Positions 1-10,000 of a DNA stretch of 64,000 nucleotides are shown piece by piece. Every line of letters starts with the position of its first letter. Position 1 is the first letter of the stretch. The stretch is taken from NCBI GenBank assembly GCA_035358815.1, contig DAOPQC010000002.1:249306-313305 (forward strand), in the 5' to 3' direction. The notes under the pieces are model-generated. The model was given only the letters and a program-made list of their open reading frames with translations. It made no database searches and was not told the origin of the DNA. The position numbers and the translations under genes are program-made. The DNA is from Thermoanaerobaculales bacterium (GTDB lineage Bacteria; Acidobacteriota; Thermoanaerobaculia; Thermoanaerobaculales; Sulfomarinibacteraceae).

Positions 1-2
1 GG

Positions 3-995
3 CCGGCGCTGCTCACCGCCATGCTCGGCTACACCTTCGTCGTGATCGGCCTGCTTGCCGACCTCGGCCGCTACTACAACGTGTGGCACCCGATGCTGCC
101 CAGCATGTGGCAGGGCGACTCGGTCCTGTTCGAGGTCGGCATCTGCGTCATGATCTACCTCTCGGTGCTCTACATCGAGTTTCTGCCGATCGTTGCCGAG
201 CGGTTCATGGGGCGGGTCAACCTGCCGGGCCCGCTGCGGCTGCTGAACCGCGTCGTCAACTCCTGGCTGGTGGTCTGCCACCGCTTCCTGGGCCGGTTCA
301 TCTCGCTGTTCATCATCGCCGGCGTCGTGCTGTCGTGCCTGCATCAGTCGTCGCTCGGCACCCTCATGGTGATCGCGCCCACCAAGATGCACCCGCTCTG
401 GTACACCCCGGTCTCGCCCCTGCTGTTCCTGATGTCGGCGATCGCGGTCGGCTTCCCGATGGTGATCTTCGAGTCGATCCTCGCGAGCCGCTCGTTCAAG
501 CTTCAACCTGAACGGAAGCTGCTGTCCGAGATCGCCCTGTACACCCCGATCATCCTCGCCGCCTACCTGGCACTCAAGGTCGCCGACCTCGTGGAGCGCG
601 ATGCGGTCGGCTACGTCTTCGAGGGATCGCTGCAGTCCGTGATGTTCCTCATCGAGATCGGGCTCGGCGTCATCGCGCCGATGGTCCTGCTGCTGGTGAC
701 CAAGGTGCGCCGGTCGCTCACCGGCCTGTTCATCGCCTCCAGCCTCGTGATCTTCGGTGTCGCGCTCAACCGGATCAACGTCTTTCTCGTCGCGTACCAG
801 CCGCTCTACCCGGAGAAGGGCTACTTCCCGAGCCCGTTCGAGATCGTCGTCACCGTGGGACTGATCGCCACCCTGGTGCTAGTCTACCGGGCCTTGGTGA
901 TGATCTTCCCGGTCATCGCCGCACCGCCTCTGGAGGACCATCGCGAGGTCGCGGCGACGGCACCGGCGTCGGAGCCGGAGGGAGCAACCCGATGA
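3..995 (+). CDS. NrfD/HybB-like integral membrane quinone oxidoreductase subunit, 5' truncated by window edge
   Basis: The reading frame is open to the left edge, so the true start lies outside the window; the first Met is at 21. The visible part (about 330 residues) is almost entirely membrane helices, about eight, joined by short loops, with a polar Ala/Pro/Glu-rich C-terminal tail. The segment around LHQSSLGTLMVIAPTK and the later FPSPFEIVVTVGL resemble the NrfD/PsrC superfamily, in particular the HybB and DsrP-type subunits that pass electrons between menaquinone and periplasmic cytochromes. Its stop overlaps the start of the multiheme cytochrome gene (ATGA at 992), indicating translational coupling. 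Together with that cytochrome and the DsrC-like protein it probably forms a membrane redox complex; a ferredoxin-like subunit and other partners would be expected upstream, outside the window. Confidence 0.8.
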   Translation, partial: PALLTAMLGYTFVVIGLLADLGRYYNVWHPMLPSMWQGDSVLFEVGICVMIYLSVLYIEFLPIVAERFMGRVNLPGPLRLLNRVVNSWLVVCHRFLGRFISLFIIAGVVLSCLHQSSLGTLMVIAPTKMHPLWYTPVSPLLFLMSAIAVGFPMVIFESILASRSFKLQPERKLLSEIALYTPIILAAYLALKVADLVERDAVGYVFEGSLQSVMFLIEIGLGVIAPMVLLLVTKVRRSLTGLFIASSLVIFGVALNRINVFLVAYQPLYPEKGYFPSPFEIVVTVGLIATLVLVYRALVMIFPVIAAPPLEDHREVAATAPASEPEGATR

Positions 996-2176
996 GCTCA
1001 GCCCGCCCCTGGATCGTCAGCTTCGCTCTGCTGCTCGTGGCGCTGCTGCCCGGGTCGGCAAGCCCGCAGACCGCCGGCAGCCAGGCGATGCCCGCGGACT
1101 GCAGCGAGTGCCACACCTGTGGCGTGCCCACCGCCCGCGAAACGTGCCTGAAGTCCTGCCCGCGAACGCAGATGGTGCACATGACGTCGAAGCACCAGCT
1201 GCGGGAGGCTCCCGGCGTGGTCCAGCTCGACCAGATCGCTGACCTCTATCTGCCGGTCGAGTTCAACCACAAGGCCCACGCCGGCATGGCCGAGATGGGC
1301 CTCGACTGCGCGACCTGCCACCACTTCAGCCCGCCGGGGTTGATCCCGCCGTGCAGCGACTGCCACGAGCCGAACGGCAGCGCCGCCGACCTCAGCAAGC
1401 CGAACCTCAAGGGCGCCTACCACCGCCAGTGCCTGGCCTGCCATCGCGAGTGGAGCCACGACACCAAGTGCGTCGTGTGCCACGCCCCGAGCCGGCAGGC
1501 CGAGCTGGCGACCGCGGCGGCCGATCCGACCGACATCGTCGGGGCGGTCCACCCGGAGATCGCGGTGCCGACGACCAGGGTCTTCACGACGCCCTACCAG
1601 GCGGGGCCCATCGTGACCTTCCAGCACAAGGAGCACGTCGAGCTCTTCGGCTTCCAGTGCACCGACTGCCACATCAAGGAGAGCTGCGCCGACTGCCACG
1701 ACATCACGGTGGGCCGGCAGCGCGCACGGACCCAGGAAGAGGTCCACGAGATGTGCAACGGGTGCCACGCCAAGGACCCCTGCGCCAAGTGCCACGACAC
1801 CAAGGAGCGCCCCGGCTTCACCCACAACCGGACCGGCTTCCCGCTCACCGGCTACCACCAGCAGCTGGACTGCTGGGCATGCCACCCCAAGGCCAAGCGG
1901 ATGGGCCGCATCAACAGCATGTGCAGCTCGTGCCATGCCAAGTGGACCCCGGAGAACTTCAAGCACCACGTGACCGGGCTGGTGCTCGACGACGTCCACG
2001 CCGACATCGACTGCGACGCGTGCCACGTGGACCACCGCTACGACGCCTCGCCGACCTGCGACACCTGTCATGACGACGGGCGCACGGCCGACAGCGCACC
2101 GCCCGGAGTTCACTCGGCGCAGACGAAGCGCTCGGTGGCCGCGCGACGAGGCGCGGCCGGGGGGGGCACGAGATGA
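992..2176 (+). CDS. Exported multiheme cytochrome c (13 CXXCH motifs)
   Basis: The protein has 394 residues. The N-terminus (SARPWIVSFALLLVALLPGSA) is a Sec signal peptide, so the protein is periplasmic or outward facing. I count thirteen CXXCH heme-binding motifs: CSECH, CATCH, CSDCH, CLACH, CVVCH, CTDCH, CADCH, CNGCH, CAKCH, CWACH, CSSCH, CDACH and CDTCH. Many additional His residues (for example FNHKAH, FQHKEH, FKHH) can serve as sixth ligands, as in class III/HmcA-like cytochromes. The C-terminal 30 residues are heme-free and basic. The gene overlaps its neighbours on both sides by 4 bp (ATGA at 992 and at 2173), so NrfD-like subunit, cytochrome and DsrC-like protein are one translationally coupled operon. 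The likely role is electron transfer between the quinone pool and a soluble partner. The exact complex (Hmc-, Tmc- or DsrMKJOP-like) cannot be decided because upstream genes are missing. Confidence 0.9.
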   Translation: MSSARPWIVSFALLLVALLPGSASPQTAGSQAMPADCSECHTCGVPTARETCLKSCPRTQMVHMTSKHQLREAPGVVQLDQIADLYLPVEFNHKAHAGMAEMGLDCATCHHFSPPGLIPPCSDCHEPNGSAADLSKPNLKGAYHRQCLACHREWSHDTKCVVCHAPSRQAELATAAADPTDIVGAVHPEIAVPTTRVFTTPYQAGPIVTFQHKEHVELFGFQCTDCHIKESCADCHDITVGRQRARTQEEVHEMCNGCHAKDPCAKCHDTKERPGFTHNRTGFPLTGYHQQLDCWACHPKAKRMGRINSMCSSCHAKWTPENFKHHVTGLVLDDVHADIDCDACHVDHRYDASPTCDTCHDDGRTADSAPPGVHSAQTKRSVAARRGAAGGGTR

Positions 2177-2874
2177 CCCGGAAGCCGGACGGCCAGGAGT
2201 ATCGGATCGACGACAACGGCTTCCTGATCTCCCCCGGTGACTGGGACGAGGGCTTCGCCAGGACCTACGCCCGGTCGGCCGGCATCAAGGGCGGCCTGAC
2301 CGACGAGCACTGGACGGTGATCCGCTTCATCCGCGACACCTTCGAGGAACGCGGCAGGGTCCCCCTGGTCTACGTGACCTGCATGAACTTCAAGATGCGG
2401 CTCAAGGACCTCAAGCGCCTGTTCCCGGCGGGCTACCACCGCGGCGCCTGCCGTCTCGCCGGCGTCGCCTACTGGACCGCGCAGAGCCAGCACTGGGTCG
2501 AGGGCAAGCCGCCGGTCGCCGCCGAGCGGCCGCCTGACGGCGGCCACCCCCTTCAGGGCTACCGGACCGACACCCTGGGTTTCCTCCTCGACCCTGCCGA
2601 CTGGGACCGCGGCTTCGCCGAGGCCACCGCCGCCGCGCTCGAGATGCCCGGCGGGCTGACCGCCGATCATTGGCGGATCATCGACTACCTGCGCGCGGCC
2701 CACGCTCGAGATGGCGTCGTGCCGACCCTCTACGCAACCTGCGAGGACAACGGCCTGGAGCTCAGCGATCTCCAGCGCTTGTTTCCGGACGGCTACCACC
2801 GCGGCGCGGTCCGGCTCGCCGGCCTTCGCTTCTGGCGGGCGATGCCCCAGCCGTCGGCGAGGAAGCAGAGATAG
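2173..2874 (+). CDS. Tandem-duplicated DsrC/TusE-like sulfur-carrier family protein
   Basis: The protein has 233 residues and no signal peptide. It consists of two DsrC/TusE-like domains, about residues 8-100 and 128-220, in exact 120-residue register. Both show the family pattern: D..GFL, DW, LT.(E/D)HW.(V/I)I, a helix ending in a conserved Cys (C70 and C190), then RLFP.GYHRGA.RLAG. In canonical DsrC a Cys in the LFP-GP--xxC arm (CysB) and the penultimate Cys (CysA) form the active pair. Here domain 1 keeps the CysB position (C93), domain 2 has Val (V213), and neither has a C-terminal CysA. Canonical trisulfide chemistry is therefore unlikely, and a regulatory or altered redox role is possible. 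The start ATG overlaps the cytochrome stop. The family call is firm; the function is inference. Confidence 0.8.
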   Translation: MTRKPDGQEYRIDDNGFLISPGDWDEGFARTYARSAGIKGGLTDEHWTVIRFIRDTFEERGRVPLVYVTCMNFKMRLKDLKRLFPAGYHRGACRLAGVAYWTAQSQHWVEGKPPVAAERPPDGGHPLQGYRTDTLGFLLDPADWDRGFAEATAAALEMPGGLTADHWRIIDYLRAAHARDGVVPTLYATCEDNGLELSDLQRLFPDGYHRGAVRLAGLRFWRAMPQPSARKQR

Positions 2875-3084
2875 CCCCTGGCCCGGCTGCAGCCGAGCCG
2901 ACGACGCCCGGAACGCTCATCCAGCCCGTCCCGCCGGACCGCGCCGGCAAGCAACTGCTACCGCATCTCATGCGCGTCGTTGCGGCACGGGAGCCCCTAC
3001 AATCCTGCGGGGGAGAAGGAGGCGCTCCCGCGCCCGCACGCGACGTGCCGAGCGGCGCGAGTGCGCCTTCGAGGGAGGTCGGGG
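2875..3084. other. Intergenic region between redox operon and FG-GAP gene
   Basis: These 210 bp carry no convincing gene. A CGGCTGCAGCCG palindrome lies at 2884-2895, just after the DsrC-like stop, and a TACAAT hexamer at 2998-3003 could be a -10 box for the next gene, but I see no good -35 partner. A gggagg ribosome-binding site near 3073-3078 precedes the GTG at 3085. Confidence 0.4.
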
Positions 3085-4359
3085 GTGCCCTCTCGAGGCG
3101 TCAGAATCGCCTTGTTCGTTGTCGCAGCTTCGGCCGCGACGTCCGCCATGCTCGCCGCCGACGCACCCGACTGGCGCCGGGCCCGGGGCCGGCGTTCGGT
3201 CCTGGCCGCGCCGACCGAGGTCGCGCGGCTGGTGGCGCAGGTTCCCGCCGCGGGCGACGAGCTCGGCCGCTCGGTGGCCGTCGCGCCCGGCGTCATCGTG
3301 GTCGGCGCGCCCGGCGACGTCATCGGCGATCCGGCGCTGTACCGCGAAGGGTTCGCCCAGGTCTTCGTGGGCGGCGGCGGTCGCTGGCGCCCCCGCCAGC
3401 GGCTGCTCGCGTTCGACCGCGAGCAGGGCGACGGCTTCGGCCGCGCGGTCGCGGTCGGCGGCGACCTGATCGCCGTTGGCGCCGAGCACGACGACCACGG
3501 CGCCATCTCGAACGCCGGCTCGGTCTACGTTTTCGTCCGCTCCGGCCGGACCTGGGCACTGGAGGAGAAGCTCACGGCCCCCGACCCCCTCGACGAAGCG
3601 CACTTCGGTCACAGCCTGGCGCTCGACGGGGACACCCTCGCGGTCGGCACCTGGGCCACCGACACCGTGTACGTCTACGAGCGCGGCGATGGCTCGTGGC
3701 CGGAGCCGAGGATCATCCGGGCGCTGCCGGGGCAGGGCGGCAACTTCGGCCACAGCCTCGCTCTCGACGGCGATCGGCTGGTGGTCGGGGCCGAGTGGCG
3801 GTGGTCTTCCTCATTGCAGATCACGGCGGGAGGGGCGTCGGTCTTCGTGCGCAACGGCGATGAGTGGGGGCTCGAGCAGGAGCTCGCAGCCGGCGACCCC
3901 GCCAACGGCGACCACTTCGGCTCCTCGGTAGCGATTGCCGGCGACCTGATCGTGGTCGGCGCGCCCTACGACGACGATGCCGTCAATGAGAGCTCGGGGT
4001 CGGCCTACGTCTTCACCCGGATCGACGGCGAGTGGGTCGAGTCCCAGAAGCTCGTCCCATTCGAGGCCACGCCCTGGCAGCAGTTCGGCTGGTCGGTCGC
4101 GGTCGCCGGCCGCAACCTGCTGGTCGGATCGCCGTGGTACAGCTCGGGAAGCGTCTGGCAGGCCGGCTGCGCCTACCTGTTCGACCGTTCGGGCGGGTCG
4201 TGGACCCCGTCCGGTCTTGTGATGGCCGACGACGCGGCGCGTTCGGACCTGCTCGGCGAGGTCGCGATGTTCGGTCACACCGCGGTCATCGGTGCGCGCC
4301 TGGCCGACGTCGAAGGCCGCCCCGATGCCGGAGCGGCCCACGTCTTCCTGCTGCCCTAG
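3085..4359 (+). CDS. Secreted FG-GAP (integrin-like beta-propeller) repeat protein
   Basis: I place the start at the GTG at 3085, because a gggagg Shine-Dalgarno lies about 7 nt upstream and the resulting N-terminus (VPSRGVRIALFVVAASAATS) is a proper signal peptide; the frame is open further upstream from 2980. The mature protein (about 400 residues) is seven FG-GAP-type repeats of about 50 residues, each with a GD.FG.S(V/L)A(V/L).G..(L/V)(V/A)VG(A/S) core, for example GDGFGRAVAVGGDLIAVGA, GGNFGHSLALDGDRLVVGA and GDHFGSSVAIAGDLIVVGA. This fits a seven-bladed extracytoplasmic beta-propeller. It ends in HVFLLP and has neither C-terminal tail found on the neighbouring secreted proteins. It is convergent with the next gene, only 11 bp apart. 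Ligand or partner is unknown. Confidence 0.85.
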   Translation: MPSRGVRIALFVVAASAATSAMLAADAPDWRRARGRRSVLAAPTEVARLVAQVPAAGDELGRSVAVAPGVIVVGAPGDVIGDPALYREGFAQVFVGGGGRWRPRQRLLAFDREQGDGFGRAVAVGGDLIAVGAEHDDHGAISNAGSVYVFVRSGRTWALEEKLTAPDPLDEAHFGHSLALDGDTLAVGTWATDTVYVYERGDGSWPEPRIIRALPGQGGNFGHSLALDGDRLVVGAEWRWSSSLQITAGGASVFVRNGDEWGLEQELAAGDPANGDHFGSSVAIAGDLIVVGAPYDDDAVNESSGSAYVFTRIDGEWVESQKLVPFEATPWQQFGWSVAVAGRNLLVGSPWYSSGSVWQAGCAYLFDRSGGSWTPSGLVMADDAARSDLLGEVAMFGHTAVIGARLADVEGRPDAGAAHVFLLP

Positions 4360-4370
4360 CTTGCCACCTC

Positions 4371-5843
4371 CTACGGCACCGTCACCGACCAGGCTGTCGT
4401 GTCGCCCGACTCGAAGCCGTCGATGAAGAGCGCGGAGCTGCCGAGGCTGCCGTCGCCGTTCAAGTTCTGGGCCGGGATGTCAGAGGTAGAGACCTCGTCG
4501 CCGTCGGTCCACGCGAAGGCGCCGTAGCCGGCTGTGCTGAGCGCGCCAACGACGTCCGACTTCGGCGTCGCCACGGTCGACAGGTCGACGATCGGGGTTG
4601 CCCACACGAAGTCGCCGTTGCCGTCGACGCGGGTGCCGCGGAGCGGCTCGTTGGTCAAGTAGGCCACGCTGTCCACCCAGGCCACCATGGCGCCGTCGGC
4701 GAAGGGCAGGGTCGTCACGCTGGAGATCAAATTGCCGCTCAGCGGGACCAGCTCGACGCCGCTGTCGGTCCACTGGCGCGCACCCGACGCGTCGAGCTTC
4801 TGGCCGTAGAGGCCGTACTGGTCCTGGAGGTAGTCGGTCTCGGCCCAGAACACCACCACCTCGTCGGTGTCGGGCAGGAAGGCGGCGCTCGGCCCGACCC
4901 GCTGCCGGGTGGGGAAGGTCGAGACGTTCACGCCATTGTGCGCGAAGGCCTCGCTGCCGTTGGCGAGCACGCGCTGCACGCGGCACTGCAGGAAATAGTC
5001 CCCCGGAGCGGAGTTGATGTACCAGGAAAACACCGCACCGCCCTCGCCGTCGCTCACGAAGGGCGGGAAGTTGCCCATTTGCAGAGAATCCCCGTCGCAG
5101 ACAGCGACGCCGCCGGCGCCCCACAGCAGCGCGCCGTCAGCCGACGCCAGCTTCTGCGCCCACAGGTGGGGCGGGTTCGGGTAGCCCCCGTGCACCCAGG
5201 ACACGATCGCATTGCCCGCGTCGGACCCCTTCACGTCGGCCACGAAGAACATCCCCGAGGTCGGCGAGATAGTCACCCCGGGCCCCCACTGCGGCGCCCC
5301 GTTGGGATCGAGCTTCTGCACTTTCAGTGCGAGGCCTTCCGTCCATGCGACCACCGAGCTGCCGTCGCTCGTCCCCGCCACCTGCGGTTGGTAGACCTCG
5401 CCGGAGCCCACTTGGACGCCGTCCGTTCCCCAGACCAGGTTGCCGTCCGGATCGATCCTGGCGACGGTGACCTCTTCGCCGCCGCTGCGATCGTCGTTGA
5501 AGGCGAGGAGCGCACACCCGGCGGTGTCGACGCCCAGTCCGTAGTCCATCGTCCAGCCGTAGTTGCGGTCGGCCACCAGCACGCCGTTATGGGACCACTG
5601 CTCGACGCCGGCGACGTCGAGCCGCTGCAGGTAGACATCGTAGCCGCCGTTCGCGTTGTCGAACCAGCTCACGTAGAAGCCGCCGCCGGGAATGGCGACG
5701 ATCTTTGCCTGGACCTGTGGTCCGGACCGGTCGGCGATCAGCAGGTTCGCCGCAGGATCCCCAGACCACTGGGCGGCGCCGATCGACGCCAGGAGCAGAG
5801 AGCACACGACGAATGCCGGCAGGAGACGCATCGGACGACACAT
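4371..5843 (-). CDS. Secreted repeat protein with DGFESG-type C-terminal tail
   Basis: The chosen start is ATG 5843 (MCRPMRLLPAFVV...), preceded by GGAGGT; the frame continues upstream to 6044 but without a credible start. The protein has 490 residues: a signal peptide to about residue 25, then seven or eight repeats of about 55 residues of the type (V/A)QxLDxxGxxQWxxxGVxV followed by a strand pair. These resemble WD40-like or TolB-like beta-propeller blades found in bacterial surface proteins of unknown function. It ends in LFIDGFESGDTTAWSVTVP, almost identical to the end of the protein at 29030-30253. The stop codon is 11 bp from the convergent FG-GAP gene. A TACAAT hexamer on the minus strand at 5952-5957 is a possible -10 box. 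Function is unknown; extracellular location is likely. Confidence 0.75.
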   Translation of the reverse strand: MCRPMRLLPAFVVCSLLLASIGAAQWSGDPAANLLIADRSGPQVQAKIVAIPGGGFYVSWFDNANGGYDVYLQRLDVAGVEQWSHNGVLVADRNYGWTMDYGLGVDTAGCALLAFNDDRSGGEEVTVARIDPDGNLVWGTDGVQVGSGEVYQPQVAGTSDGSSVVAWTEGLALKVQKLDPNGAPQWGPGVTISPTSGMFFVADVKGSDAGNAIVSWVHGGYPNPPHLWAQKLASADGALLWGAGGVAVCDGDSLQMGNFPPFVSDGEGGAVFSWYINSAPGDYFLQCRVQRVLANGSEAFAHNGVNVSTFPTRQRVGPSAAFLPDTDEVVVFWAETDYLQDQYGLYGQKLDASGARQWTDSGVELVPLSGNLISSVTTLPFADGAMVAWVDSVAYLTNEPLRGTRVDGNGDFVWATPIVDLSTVATPKSDVVGALSTAGYGAFAWTDGDEVSTSDIPAQNLNGDGSLGSSALFIDGFESGDTTAWSVTVP

Positions 5844-6031
5844 ACCCACCTCCGACGACTTGGTGCGGGCTCGGCCCGCGCCCGGTTTCGGGCCGCCGGC
5901 TGCGAGCCCCTCTCGTCGTCGGTGACCCTGTGTGAGCGATACCCGGCGAGGATTGTAGCAGCGATCGCGCGCGCTGCCACACCGCATGCGGCAGGGCCCG
6001 GCCCATCCGCTGAGACTGGGAACCAGCCACG

Positions 6032-6090
6032 AAAAAGCCGCCACCCCGGAGGGTGGCGGCTGGTTGCTGTCAGCGCGGGTCGGCCCGCGC
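6032..6090 (-). terminator. Tandem hairpin 3' element, copy 1
   Basis: Reading the minus strand after the stop at 6102, there is first a GCGCGGG-tcgg-CCCGCGC hairpin (6073-6090). A strong rho-independent terminator follows: GCCGCCACCC-tccg-GGGTGGCGGC (6037-6060) with a run of T. The same two-hairpin layout follows four other genes in this window. Confidence 0.85.
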
Positions 6091-7061
6091 GGTCAGGTCT
6101 TCTACTCGATCGAGATGCCCATCAGCTCGACCGGAATGACGACCTCCATCGTCACCGGCACCTCCACGATCGGCTCGTTGGGATCGTTGCTGAACACGCA
6201 CAGCAGCGCCTCGTACGTCCCAACCCCAACCACCGTCGCGTCGAAGGTCACGTCCACCGGGCTCGTCCCCCCGGCCGCCGTCGTGCCCGCCGTCGGGCTC
6301 TCGCTCAGCCACGCAATGTCCGACGGCGCCTGACACGCCGAGGCCGTCCCGTCGATGATGAACGGCAGGCCCTGTGGGGTCAGCGTCCCGGTGTCCGTCA
6401 GGTTCGCCCACCCGGTGCTCGTGTACTGCATCGCGTTCCCGGTCGTCGTCTGGCCCAGAATCGAGATCGGCGGCTGCCACGGCCCGGAGCTCAGCGTCCC
6501 GTTGAACTGCCAGTCCAGCCAGTACGTCCCAGCCGGCAGCATCGTCCCCACCGTCCCCACCACCGCCATGATCGGCCGGTCCGCATTCGTCAGCGCCGTG
6601 TCCAGCACCCGGTAGATGTTCGAGAACGCAGTGCTCGCCATGATGTTGGTCGTCGTGTTGCCCCAGATCACGGTACCGCCAGCGTTCGGTGGTCCGTCCC
6701 AGATTTGCAGGTTCAGCCCGGTGATCGTCGACGTCGTCCCCGATCCCGTCTGGTACGCGAAGAACGTGATCGTGTCCACGTACCACTGTCCAGGCACGAC
6801 CACGTCTTCCGCCACCCGGTTCCCTGCCGACTGCTGAGCACCCGCACCGTACGTGTTCATCCCCAGCGCCGTCTGCAGCGCGCTCGCATCCGCGCCACCC
6901 GCCCCTCCTCCGGGATGGGTGACCAGCGGCCCGTTGTCATAGAGCACCACCTCCGGCGGCGCCCACGTCCCACCCTTGGCAATCGCCTCTGGAGCCGCAT
7001 ATGGGACCTCGGCCCCGACCAGCTCCTGCGCCACCGAAGCGTCACCCGCCGCTGCCGGCTC
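6037..7061 (-). repeat. Long near-identical repeat, copy A (3' end of gene plus terminator)
   Basis: This stretch matches 18632-19656 base for base over 1025 bp with one difference that I found (C at 7014 versus T at 19609). It covers the last about 320 codons of the gene, the stop, both 3' hairpins and the terminator stem. Identity ends abruptly at 7062 inside the coding region and at 6036 in the terminator. Such identity, including silent sites and non-coding sequence, indicates recent gene conversion or segmental duplication. Confidence 0.9.
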
Positions 7062-10000
7062 AGGCATCTGCGGCAGGCCATCCGCCTTGGCCGCAGCCGC
7101 CTCGCCGATCGTCCAGTCGAGCACCGCGGTCCCCAGGTTGGCGACGGTCAGCACCTGGGTCTCCGTCGTCCCGACCAGCAGGCTCGCCGCCATGCTCGTC
7201 GGCGTCACGTCGATCTCGGGCAGCAGCTCGACCGTCACCGTCGCCGAGTCCGTCGCCTGGGCCGACGGGCCACCGACCACGTAGGCCGTCCAGGTGGCGG
7301 TGTTGGTCGTCGTCGTGTTGATCACCGCCGAGACCGTCACCCCGAGCGCCACCGTGTTCGCGCTGGCGCCGGGCGCCAGAGCGTAGCTCAGCCCGCTGAA
7401 GATCGTCCCGACCTGATCGTCGGCAAGGTCGTGAGTCGTCAGCTCCACGTTGCCGGTGTTCGTCACCTCGTAACAGTAGTAAACCGTGGTCCCGGCCGGG
7501 ACCGTGATGGCGTCGGTCGTGGCGCACACCCCGGCCTCGGTGCCGACTGTCTTGGCCAGCTCGATCGCCGGCGCCTGCGGGGGAATCACCTCGAGGGTCA
7601 CCGGCACCTGGACGAGCGGCTCGTCCGGGTCGTTGCTGGTCGCACACAGGTTCGCGTTGTAGGTGCCGCCGGCAAGGCCGGTGGAGTCGAAGGTCACCTG
7701 GACCGGGGTCGAGGCGCCGGCCACCGTGGTGCCGGCGGTCGGGTTCTCGCTCAACCACGGCACGTCGGCCAGGTTGGTGCAGTTGGCCTGCGGCGCAAGG
7801 TGCTCGATGTACTGGGCCCCGGAGCCGCTGAACTTGGTTGCGATCAGGTTGTTCGCCCGATCGATCACATGGACGCCGCTGCCGTTCGTGGTCAGGATGG
7901 TGCCGTCGGGCAGCTCGTAGACGCCCCGGTTGCCGGTGATCACGTTGTAGACGGCGACCAGCGCGCCCGCCGGCGTGTACTCGATCACGCCGGTGTTGGG
8001 AGTGCTGAAGTTGGCGACCAGGACGTTGCCGTTGGCGGCACCGTTGACCTGCTCGCCGAAGGACACCGCCGACGCGAACACGCCCAGCGGCGCGCCGGCG
8101 GAGTCGAAGCGACGGACATCGTCGGTGTCGATCGAGGGCACGATCCAGTCGGTCCCAAGCGGCCAGACGTCGAAGGGCCCGCCCAGGCCGCCGGCAGCGT
8201 TCGCGATGAAGTTGCCGAGGTAGTTGCCGCTGGCGTCGAACTCGGCGACCGCGTCCGAGTTGGCCCCGCCGGTGACCGGGACGAGCAGGTTGCCGTTGGG
8301 CAGCAGGTCGATGCCCAGGATGTTGTCCAAGATGGCCGTGTTGGGGCCGCCGGCCGGCGCGAACACACCGATGTAGTTGCCGTCCAGGTCGTACTCCTGG
8401 ACCACGTCGTCGACCTGGTCCGACACCAGCACGCTGGTTCCGTCGGCGCTCAGGATGGCGCTCTTGGGTGTGGACAGGTGGGCCGCATCGGTCGGGATGA
8501 AGTCCGCGTCCACCAGGTCGCCGGTGGTCGCGTCGAAGGCCATCACCCGGTCGTTCGTCGAGTCGGGGATCAGCAGCAGCCCCTGGGTCAGGAGCAGGCG
8601 CTTCGCGCGCGCCGCGGCGGCCGCGTCTCTGGGCACTGCCGCCTGCGGCGGCGCGTCCTCGCCGCCGCTCAGCTCCGCCGCCAGGGCCTGGGCCGGGTCG
8701 ACGGGCTCGGTTGCGATGTCCTGGGAGATGTAGGTCGAGTTCCCCACGACCTCCGCCGGCTCCTCGAACAGCTCCCAGACCAGGTCGCTGCCGCCGACGT
8801 TGGCGATGGTCAGCACCTGCTGCGTCGTGGTGTTCGGGTCCTGCGTGGCGGCCAGGCTGGTCGGCGACACGTCGATGTCCGGCGGCGCCGCGACCGTGAC
8901 CGTGGCGGCGTCCGTAGCGGTCACCAGGTCGGTCGGCCCGACGTTGTAGGCCGTCCAGGTGGCCGTGTTGGTCGTCGTCTCGTTGATCACCGCGGAAACG
9001 CTCAGGCCGGCGTCGACCGTGTTGACGCTCGCCCCGGGCGCCAGCGCGTAGCTGAGGCCGGTGACGATCGTCCCGAGCTGGTCGTCGGCCAGGTCGTGCA
9101 GGTTGAGGGTCACGCCGCCGGTGTTGGTCACCTCGTAGCAATAGTAGACCGTGGTCCCGGCCGCAACCGTGATGCTGTCGGTGGTGGCGCAGACGCCGGC
9201 CACGGTGCCCACGGTCTTGGCGAGCGCGATCGACGGGACACCCGCCGGCTGGCAGGCGGTGATCATGACGTCGTCGACCTCCCACCACCAGTCGTAGGTG
9301 CCCTGGATGTAGTGCCAGCGCACCATCACGTCGTTCTCGCCGGCGCCCAGCAAGGGCTGGACGATCTGCAGCGGTCCGCGGAAGTCGGCGTCCCAGTTGA
9401 CCAGGTTGGTCCAGGTCGCGCCGCCGTCGGTGCTGACATCGAGCTCGCCCATGTCGCCGCCGGTGCTGATGTCGTTGTAGTCCATCCAGAAGGAGACCGC
9501 CGGGTCGGTCAGGCCGGTGAAGTCCAGCATGCCGGTGGTCATGATCGTGTCGAGGGTGCTGCCCGAGCCGCAGGTGTCACTGTCGGCGATCGCGAACAGG
9601 CCGACGCCGCCGGTCATGTTGGCCCGGCCATCGGGGTTCGTGTTCGTCCACTCCGGCACGCCGGGCGGGTCGCAGCCCACGCTGGTGTTGGTGACGGTCC
9701 ACCCGGCAGGCGGGAAGGGGTTCTCGAAGAAGGTGAAGTCGACGGTCACGTCCTCGAACCCTGCCGGGCAGAGCTGCGGGACGGTCACCGTCGCAGTGTC
9801 GCTCGCCGAGGCGGTGCCGACCCCGTCGCCGGCGGTCCAGGTCCCGGTGTTGGTGACCGTGGCGCTGACGATCGCCGGCTCGATGTAGGTGTAGGTGTCA
9901 CCCGGGGCCAGGGTCTGGGCGAAGCCTGTGAACAGCGTGCCGAGCTCGCTGTCCACGAGGTCGTGGGTGTTCACGGTGTTGAGCCCGGTGTTGCGCACGG

